Below are positions 1 through 4,458 of a stretch of 5,969 nt of DNA, one piece after another. Made by a program: the position numbers and the translations under genes. The notes beneath the pieces were generated by a model. It worked only from the letters and a program-made list of their open reading frames with translations, searched no databases and was not told where the DNA came from. This DNA comes from an uncultured Porphyromonas sp. (GTDB taxonomy: Bacteria > Bacteroidota > Bacteroidia > Bacteroidales > Porphyromonadaceae), in contig USJF01000086.1 of NCBI GenBank assembly GCA_900554935.1, positions 1 through 5,969 on the forward strand, written 5' to 3'. Positions within the stretch are counted from its first letter, which is position 1. Every line of letters starts with the position of its first letter.

Positions 1-73
1 GTGTGGTAGTTCAGCTGGTTAGAATACCTGCCTGTCACGCAGGGGGTCGCGGGTTCGAGTCCCGTCCATACCG
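1..73 (+). tRNA. trnD: tRNA-Asp (anticodon GUC), 5' end cut by one base
   Basis: This is the aspartate tRNA that decodes GAC and GAU. The anticodon stem is CCTGC (27-31) paired with GCAGG (39-43). The seven-base loop CTGTCAC places the anticodon GTC at 34-36. The T arm has the standard GGTTCGAGTCC core around 51-62. The acceptor 3' strand CCATACC (66-72) pairs with GTGTGG at 1-6, with one G-U pair, so a single 5' base, expected to be G, lies outside the window. G73 is the discriminator, as expected for Asp. CTA follows instead of CCA, so the CCA end is added after transcription. A terminator starts three bases later, so this is the last gene of its transcript. Confidence 0.96.
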
Positions 74-75
74 CT

Positions 76-121
76 AGAAGCAAGCGTCGTAAGTCAATAC
101 TTACGATGCTTGCTTCTTTTT
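76..121 (+). terminator. Rho-independent terminator of the tRNA-Asp transcript
   Basis: A 19-bp stem with one G-U wobble (G86 with T107) is formed by 76-94 and 99-117. It closes on a four-base CAAT loop and runs into a T tract at 117-121. Its position three bases after the tRNA end, its length and the T tract fit an intrinsic terminator well. It also separates the tRNA transcript from everything downstream. Confidence 0.93.
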
Positions 122-210
122 ATACCCAGAGAGCAAGGGACCCTATAACCGGCTATGAATCATTGACTTATAAGGGAGAAAGATTTTGTTTAGAAGCAAG
201 CTATCGACGA

Positions 211-325
211 GTTACAAACTGAGCAAGTTCTGAGTTACAAACTAAGCAAATGCTGAGTTACAAACTAAGCAAGTGCGAAGTTACAAACTGGGCAAATACC
301 GAGTTACAAACTCGCCAAATAGCTT
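211..325. repeat. Five tandem 23-bp repeats with an invariant dyad core
   Basis: Units start at 211, 234, 257, 280 and 303, exactly 23 bases apart. The first ten bases, GTTACAAACT, are identical in all five copies, and the base before each unit is always A. The invariant block is therefore AGTTACAAACT, a small dyad (AGTT-ACA-AACT). The other 13 bases vary around RRGCAARTNCNGA, and the fifth copy diverges over its last five bases. The period is not a multiple of three and stop codons occur, so this is not a coding repeat. There are no unique spacers, so it is not a CRISPR array. A perfect core beside drifting flanks would fit a row of protein-binding sites, but that is inference. The array ends about 110 bases before the promoter of the next gene. 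Confidence 0.9.
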
Positions 326-433
326 GATATAGTTCTGAATAGCAATTGGTTATGATGGCACTGCAATTTCTCCAACCTTCGCTCTATATTTTGCCCCATT
401 TTTCACCTTAAGGCACCTAGGGCCATAATTCAA

Positions 434-465
434 TTTATCTATTGCACCGTAATTTGGTATCTTTG
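434..465 (+). promoter_or_regulatory. Predicted Bacteroidota sigma(ABfr)-type promoter of the DUF2156 gene
   Basis: The -7 box TATCTTTG (458-465) matches the Bacteroides consensus TAnnTTTG exactly. A -33-like TTTA (434-437) lies 20 bases upstream, close to the preferred TTTG with a 19-21 base spacer. Transcription would begin near 471, giving a leader of about 35 bases to the ATG at 506. Confidence 0.65.
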
Positions 466-505
466 TAAATCATGATAGGAAATAATTACACATTTGAAAG
501 AGAGA

Positions 506-1417
506 ATGGCAGATTTAATAGCGTTTCATAGGGTAGGACTAGCAGATAGAGATCAGATATTGGCTTACTTGGAGGATAATCCCTACTGCAATTGCGACTA
601 CTCCTTTGGGAACCTATACAATTGGGGCTTTCTCTACCTCACATCGGTCGCTTTTCACAAAGATATGATGCTGATACGCTTTAGGAGCTGGGAGACTGGC
701 AACCAAGCTTATCTCATGCCGATCGGCAAAGGAAACCTGGTGGAGGTGCTGAAGGATATGGAGCATACTAGCAAAGTGGAAGGGCATCCGCTAATTCTAA
801 TGGCGGTACAAGACTCAGCCATCGAACTACTGGAGCAGACCAACCCTACCTCCATCAAGATATTTAGCAATAGAGACAATGCCGACTATCTCTATGATCG
901 TGAAAAGCTAGAGACCCTATCGGGCAAGAAGCTTCAGAGTAAGCGCAATCATATCAATCGATTTAAGCGCCAATATCCCGACTATATCTACGAACCGCTC
1001 TCCGATGAAAATACCAATGAGTGTATTGCTCTGGAAAATCGTTGGTACGCTGATACAGAGACAACACCAGGAATGGCCGATGAGCGCCAAATGGTACTGA
1101 GGGCCCTCAAGGAGTGGAAGGAGATTGGGCTACAAGGTGGTTGTATCAGAGTAGATGGGAAGGTAGTGGCCTTTACCATGGGGATGCCTATTAGCCATGC
1201 TTGCTTTGGGGTGCATATCGAAAAAGCAGATACCGACTACGATGGCTCTTTCACCATTATCAATCAAGAGTTTGTGAGCCGTCTCCCAGAGCAGTATGTG
1301 CGTATCAATAGGGAGGAGGACCTAGGTTTGGAAGGTCTTCGGAAAGCTAAGCTATCCTACCAACCAATGAAGATATTGGAGAAGCACAAGGTAGCTGTTT
1401 CGTATGAAGAGGATTGA
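506..1417 (+). CDS. DUF2156 / phosphatidylglycerol lysyltransferase C-terminal domain protein
   Basis: A 303-residue protein of the DUF2156 (LPG synthase C-terminal, GNAT-like fold) family. Hallmarks of the Bacteroidota members are DYLY at 127-130, GKKLQSKRNHINRF at 140-153, and EDLGLEGLRKAKLSYQP at 271-287 near the C-terminus. The family is related to the catalytic domain of MprF-type enzymes, which transfer amino acids from aminoacyl-tRNA to lipids. This protein has no membrane segments, so it is probably cytoplasmic, and its substrate is unknown. I chose the ATG at 506 because the N-terminus then begins MADLIAFHRV, as in relatives. An in-frame TTG at 494 would add four residues and is a weaker alternative. 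The stop overlaps the next gene by 14 bases, and the nearest promoter is at 434-465. The family call is firm; the activity is not. Confidence 0.9.
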   Translation: MADLIAFHRVGLADRDQILAYLEDNPYCNCDYSFGNLYNWGFLYLTSVAFHKDMMLIRFRSWETGNQAYLMPIGKGNLVEVLKDMEHTSKVEGHPLILMAVQDSAIELLEQTNPTSIKIFSNRDNADYLYDREKLETLSGKKLQSKRNHINRFKRQYPDYIYEPLSDENTNECIALENRWYADTETTPGMADERQMVLRALKEWKEIGLQGGCIRVDGKVVAFTMGMPISHACFGVHIEKADTDYDGSFTIINQEFVSRLPEQYVRINREEDLGLEGLRKAKLSYQPMKILEKHKVAVSYEED

Positions 1418-2060
1418 ATATAGCAGTGGGGACCAACGGCTCAATAGGCAGATTATTCAGCTTCTTGCCGAATGTTTTGGCCCGCAATATCGCGACTATT
1501 ACCTTCTGCAGTTAGTGCATCTCACTTCGCCTCAAACGACCAAAATCCTCGGCAACGACCGAGGCGATATCATCGCTTTTACTCAGGTGGTGGAGTATAC
1601 TTATCGCACCAGCAATGGGGGTGAAGCCCTTCGTGCCGCCTATCTCTACAGTGTCTGCACGGCCAAAGCAGAGCAAGGTAAGGGGGTGATGAAGCAATTT
1701 ATCGGAGAGATACTACACGAACTAGCGGAGGAGGGGTATGCCACTGCCTTTCTGGTACCAGCAGAGATTTGGCTCATAGACTATTACAAGCGACTGGGCT
1801 TTAAGTGGGAGGCAACTGAGGTGATGGCCAAAGTACCTCGCAATACCACACCGCTCATCTACCCTGGGGAGGTGGCAAAGGAGTACCTTGGAGCGGTGAG
1901 GGACATGGAGCGCCCTACCATAAGCCAAGCGGAGTTTGAAGTGCAAAAGCAGAAGGATTGGCAACGTCTCGAACCGCCAGTACTGGGCTGGATGAGCTAC
2001 CCGCTCTCCGACCTTTCGCCCCTGTCATCGCCGACTTACCTTTTACTACCTCTGACTTAA
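1404..2060 (+). CDS. GNAT-family N-acetyltransferase
   Basis: A 218-residue protein with a GNAT fold in its first 140 residues. Motif A, the acetyl-CoA pyrophosphate-binding segment, is YLYSVCTAKAEQGKG at 80-94 followed by a helix to about 108. The usual Q/R-x-x-G-x-G/A signature is slightly degenerate, with Met at the last position (QGKGVM, 91-96). Motif B is the YYKRLGFKW segment at 127-135. Residues 140-218 form an extension without a recognisable domain. The ATG lies inside the end of the DUF2156 gene in another frame (overlap 1404-1417), which implies translational coupling and one transcript. The family would normally acetylate an amine from acetyl-CoA; the substrate cannot be read from sequence. 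The overlap with another GNAT-fold protein suggests a shared pathway, but this is inference. Confidence 0.88.
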   Translation: MKRIEYSSGDQRLNRQIIQLLAECFGPQYRDYYLLQLVHLTSPQTTKILGNDRGDIIAFTQVVEYTYRTSNGGEALRAAYLYSVCTAKAEQGKGVMKQFIGEILHELAEEGYATAFLVPAEIWLIDYYKRLGFKWEATEVMAKVPRNTTPLIYPGEVAKEYLGAVRDMERPTISQAEFEVQKQKDWQRLEPPVLGWMSYPLSDLSPLSSPTYLLLPLT

Positions 2061-2096
2061 TAGATAAAATCAAGGGACAAAAACTTTGATTATCTA
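2061..2096. repeat. Imperfect inverted repeat directly after the GNAT stop codon
   Basis: Bases 2061-2067 and 2070-2073 pair with 2086-2096, giving 11 base pairs with a two-base A bulge (2068-2069) and a 12-base loop. It is AT-rich and not followed by a T tract, so it is a poor intrinsic terminator. The right arm overlaps the predicted -33 box of pepD (2085-2088), so an operator role is possible but unproven. Confidence 0.5.
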
Positions 2097-2116
2097 GCGA
2101 CCTTTTGGTATCTTGC
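2085..2116 (+). promoter_or_regulatory. Predicted promoter of pepD-recO
   Basis: A perfect -33 TTTG (2085-2088) is followed after exactly 20 bases by TATCTTGC (2109-2116), an imperfect match to the Bacteroides -7 TAnnTTTG. The shared string TTTGGTATCTT also covers the -7 box upstream of the DUF2156 gene. Initiation near 2122 would leave an A-rich leader of about 38 bases before the pepD ATG, typical of Bacteroidota genes without Shine-Dalgarno sites. Confidence 0.55.
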
Positions 2117-2122
2117 CAAAAG
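2102..2122. repeat. Perfect 7-bp inverted repeat centred on the pepD -7 box
   Basis: CTTTTGG (2102-2108) and CCAAAAG (2116-2122) are perfect inverted copies around the seven bases TATCTTG, which form most of the predicted -7 element. No T tract follows, so it is not a good terminator. The placement would suit a repressor operator, but no cognate regulator is visible in the window. Confidence 0.55.
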
Positions 2123-2159
2123 CTAATGATAAAACAAACTAATAATAAGACCAAAAACC

Positions 2160-3617
2160 ATGGCAAACGAAATCTTGAACTTAAAACCACAACCAGTGTG
2201 GAAGTACTTTTATGGACTGACACAAATTCCACGCCCAACAGGCCACACCGCTGAGGTAGCTAAGTATGTTGCCGGCATCGGACGTGAGCTAGGACTGGAG
2301 ACGCACATTGATGAGGTGGGGAATATCCTGATCCGCAAACCAGCTACCAAAGGGTATGAAAATAGACCTGTAGTGGCTATGCAAGGGCACCTCGATATGG
2401 TACCTCAGAAGAATAATCATATCCAGCACGACTTCCTCAAAGATCCTATCCAGCCCCGCGTAGATGGAGAGTGGGTTCGTGCTAATGAGACCACTCTAGG
2501 TGCAGATAATGGCATCGGCGTAGCTATGGCACTCGCTGTGATGGCCGATAATACACTGGAGCACGGTCCGCTGGAGGCACTCTTTACGATTGATGAGGAG
2601 GTAGGGATGGTAGGAGCCTTTGGAATGAAAGAGGGATTCTCTAAGGCCGATATTTTGCTTAACCTTGACTCTGAGATGGTAGATGAGCTGTATGTGGGTT
2701 GCGCTGGTGGCGTGGATATCAATGTACAATTGGAGTACAAAGATGACCAGCCTACTCCTGAAGGAGATATTGCCGTAAAGGTAACTCTGAATGGACTAAA
2801 GGGTGGACACTCTGGTGTAGATATCGCCCTCGGTAGAGGTAATGCCAATAAGATGATCGCACGCTTCCTAAAGAAGGCGATCGAAAGGCTAGACCTATCT
2901 ATAGCTGAGCTACAAGGTGGCTCACTCCGTAATGCTATCCCACGTGAGGCTTGGGTGGTGGTAACGATTCCTGAGGAGGAGCTGAGCGAGCTAGAGGCTC
3001 TTGTGAAGGAGTTTGAGGCGCTATATATTAAGGAGTACAAGGGCATAGAAGAGGGCATCAAGATGAGCGTTGAGCGCCTGAAGGAGACCCCAGCACATGT
3101 TGTACCTCAAGAGATTGCCGATAATGTGATACAGGCGGTAGAGGCAGTGCAGAATGGCCCTATCACCTATCTTACTGATTTCCCTGATACAGTAGAGGCT
3201 TCTAGCAACCTTGCAGCGATCCAATTGGGAGGTGGCAAACTGGCCATAACTTTCCTTACCCGCAGCTCCAGCGAAAGCCGTAAGGAGATGGTAGCTTCGA
3301 GCATAGAGAGTGCCTTCTCTCTTATTGGAGCTGAGGTAGAATTTGCCGCACCATACAATGGATGGCAACCAGATGCCCACTCTCACGTACTTGAAGTGAT
3401 GAAGAAGGTCTTCAGGGAGATCAATGGGACGGAGATACCAGTGAAGGTAATGCACGCTGGTCTGGAGTGCGGCATCCTCCAAGGAGTAATGCCAAAGACA
3501 CAGATGATCAGCTTCGGGCCTACGATTAAGTCGCCACACTCTCCTGATGAGCGGTTAAATATCGCCACGGTTGAGAAGACGTGGGATCTACTGGTTCGTA
3601 CACTAAAAGAGCTATAA
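2160..3617 (+). CDS. pepD: PepD-type aminoacyl-histidine dipeptidase (peptidase M20)
   Basis: A 485-residue cytosolic metallopeptidase that hydrolyses Xaa-His dipeptides such as carnosine and other short peptides, feeding amino-acid recovery. The di-zinc M20 centre is complete: H77 and D79 in QGHLDM, the bridging D116 in LGADNG, the catalytic and ligand glutamates E146-E147 in IDEEVG, D170 in LNLDSE, and H460 in SPHSPDER near the C-terminus. Each is offset by one to three residues from what I recall of the Vibrio PepD numbering. The lid domain lies between roughly residues 190 and 390 and includes KGGHSG. Length matches full-length PepD (about 485-490), so the gene looks intact. The ATG at 2160 follows an A-rich leader and gives the usual N-terminus (LKPQPVWKYF). 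recO follows after 15 bases. The family and active site are secure; the exact substrate range is inferred. Confidence 0.96.
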   Translation: MANEILNLKPQPVWKYFYGLTQIPRPTGHTAEVAKYVAGIGRELGLETHIDEVGNILIRKPATKGYENRPVVAMQGHLDMVPQKNNHIQHDFLKDPIQPRVDGEWVRANETTLGADNGIGVAMALAVMADNTLEHGPLEALFTIDEEVGMVGAFGMKEGFSKADILLNLDSEMVDELYVGCAGGVDINVQLEYKDDQPTPEGDIAVKVTLNGLKGGHSGVDIALGRGNANKMIARFLKKAIERLDLSIAELQGGSLRNAIPREAWVVVTIPEEELSELEALVKEFEALYIKEYKGIEEGIKMSVERLKETPAHVVPQEIADNVIQAVEAVQNGPITYLTDFPDTVEASSNLAAIQLGGGKLAITFLTRSSSESRKEMVASSIESAFSLIGAEVEFAAPYNGWQPDAHSHVLEVMKKVFREINGTEIPVKVMHAGLECGILQGVMPKTQMISFGPTIKSPHSPDERLNIATVEKTWDLLVRTLKEL

Positions 3618-3632
3618 TCCTGATAGAAGGCG

Positions 3633-4349
3633 ATGCTGACAGAGACAGAGCTGATCGTACTCGGTGCAGTACGCTACTCCGACAATGCCAGTATCGTATC
3701 CACCTATAGTGAGTGCTTTGGTGCACTCTCCTTTAAGTGCATTCGTTCGGCTTCCCGGAGAGGAAGTCGAACGAATGCCTTCTTTATACCCCTATCAATC
3801 CTCAGGGTCACACTCGACTATCTACCCAATCGTGGGATTCAGATGCCTCGAGAGCAGGAGATTATCCACCGCCCTCTGCGACCATCAATAGAGCCTGTAG
3901 CCAATGCCGTAGCTCTCTTTACCGTAGAGCTACTCACCCGTCTACTTCGTTCGAGCGGCGCCGATAGCGCCATGTACAGCTATTTGAGAGATGAAATAAA
4001 GGGGTTGGAAGGGCTCAGCGACAGAGGGATTAGCTCCTTTCATCTGCGACTAATGGCAGGTCTACTCCACTATCTAGGCATCCTTCCACAGAGCGAAACC
4101 TATAGACCTGGTAGCTTGCTCGACTTCTCCGAAGGGAGTTTTCGCCTTTCATGGGGTCCTGAAGAACAAGGGAAAGCCTATGCCTCCGCCCTACTCTACC
4201 AATTCATCAGTACACCAGCGCCTGAGGAGCTACCACTTACTGGGCAGGAGCGCAACCTTCTCCTACAGCTTCTCCTGGACTTTCTCGCTTATCATTTTCC
4301 CGATCTTGGTACCCTACAATCTCCCGAGATACTCAGTCAGCTATTCTGA
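3633..4349 (+). CDS. recO: DNA repair protein RecO
   Basis: A 238-residue RecO, the mediator that with RecR helps load RecA on SSB-coated single-stranded DNA in RecF-pathway gap repair and can anneal strands. Residues 1-80 form the N-terminal OB fold, starting MLTETELIVLGAVRYSDNAS and including a basic stretch IRSASRRGSR at 37-46 likely to contact DNA. Residues 85-238 form the helical domain. Only two cysteines are present (28 and 36), so the C-terminal zinc finger of Proteobacterial and Deinococcus RecO is absent; the corresponding region reads LLDFSEGSFRLS, as in Bacteroidota relatives. The gap to pepD is 15 bases, so both are probably on one transcript. AGAAGG lies only two bases before the ATG, too close for a normal ribosome binding site. 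A strong inverted repeat sits within codons 36-49. Confidence 0.88.
   Translation: MLTETELIVLGAVRYSDNASIVSTYSECFGALSFKCIRSASRRGSRTNAFFIPLSILRVTLDYLPNRGIQMPREQEIIHRPLRPSIEPVANAVALFTVELLTRLLRSSGADSAMYSYLRDEIKGLEGLSDRGISSFHLRLMAGLLHYLGILPQSETYRPGSLLDFSEGSFRLSWGPEEQGKAYASALLYQFISTPAPEELPLTGQERNLLLQLLLDFLAYHFPDLGTLQSPEILSQLF
3739..3778. repeat. 17-bp near-perfect inverted repeat inside recO
   Basis: The left arm 3739-3755 and right arm 3762-3778 are reverse complements at 16 of 17 positions, and the seventeenth (G3750 with T3767) is a G-U pair in RNA. The loop is six bases (3756-3761). It encodes recO residues 36-49. The bases after it (CTTCTTTATA) are only partly T-rich, so it is not a clear terminator. 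Confidence 0.85.
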
Positions 4350-4373
4350 TATTTTAGCTTTACGGCAAATATC
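4348..4373. repeat. 7-bp inverted repeat after recO
   Basis: GATATTT (4348-4354, beginning within the recO stop codon) and AAATATC (4367-4373) are perfect inverted copies separated by 12 bases. The arms are AT-rich and no T tract follows. The repeat spans the putative -33 region of the next promoter, so an operator is possible; chance is also plausible in AT-rich DNA. Confidence 0.35.
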
Positions 4374-4388
4374 ATTAGTATATCTTTG
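4359..4388 (+). promoter_or_regulatory. Predicted promoter of the Na/Pi cotransporter gene
   Basis: TATCTTTG (4381-4388) is an exact Bacteroides -7 match, identical to the box at 458-465. The best -33 candidate is TTTA (4359-4362) with an 18-base spacer, slightly short of the preferred 19-21. Initiation near 4394 would give a leader of about 65 bases, which contains a small TTTGC-AAAA-GCAAA hairpin (4413-4426). Confidence 0.55.
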
Positions 4389-4458
4389 GAGCTATAGTGC
4401 GAATTGGGTAAGTTTGCAAAAGCAAATATTTTAATAAGCTATCCAACATACTAAAGAA

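Larger units (their letters stand above)
122..493. other. Gene-free intergenic region
   Basis: I see no convincing coding sequence on either strand in these 372 bases; the open stretches are short and lack plausible starts. The region holds a 23-bp tandem repeat array at 211-325 and a Bacteroidota-type promoter at 434-465. Bases 122-187 and 326-433 show nothing I can assign. An 11-base copy of the terminator's left arm (TAGAAGCAAGC, 75-85) recurs at 191-201, just ahead of the repeat array. The stretch could be a degraded remnant or an extended regulatory region; the sequence does not decide. Confidence 0.75.

Noticed and set aside
211..325. CRISPR array
   Set aside because: Units are contiguous 23-mers without unique spacers, and there are no cas genes in the window.
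211..325. Replication-origin iterons
   Set aside because: The size would fit, but no replication initiator gene, DnaA boxes or AT-rich unwinding element lie beside them, and the neighbours are chromosomal housekeeping genes.
1..325. tRNA-Asp as an integration (att) site for a mobile element
   Set aside because: No second copy of the tRNA 3' end, no integrase and no foreign-looking genes are present in the window. A terminator directly follows the tRNA.
406..421. Short palindromes CCTTAAGG and CCTAGG
   Set aside because: Six- and eight-base palindromes are expected by chance, and nothing ties them to the promoter 13 bases downstream.
1915..2238. Minus-strand open frame of 107 codons spanning the gap before pepD
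   Set aside because: It crosses the end of the GNAT gene, the predicted pepD promoter and the start of pepD. No family resemblance is visible.
2417..3061. Long open frame on the minus strand (214 codons)
   Set aside because: It lies wholly within pepD, which has a complete M20 active site. The minus-strand translation is rich in Ser and Pro without any domain, as expected for an antisense shadow.
3021..3539. Minus-strand open frame of 172 codons
   Set aside because: It is antisense to the 3' half of pepD, has no plausible promoter or leader, and resembles no family I know.
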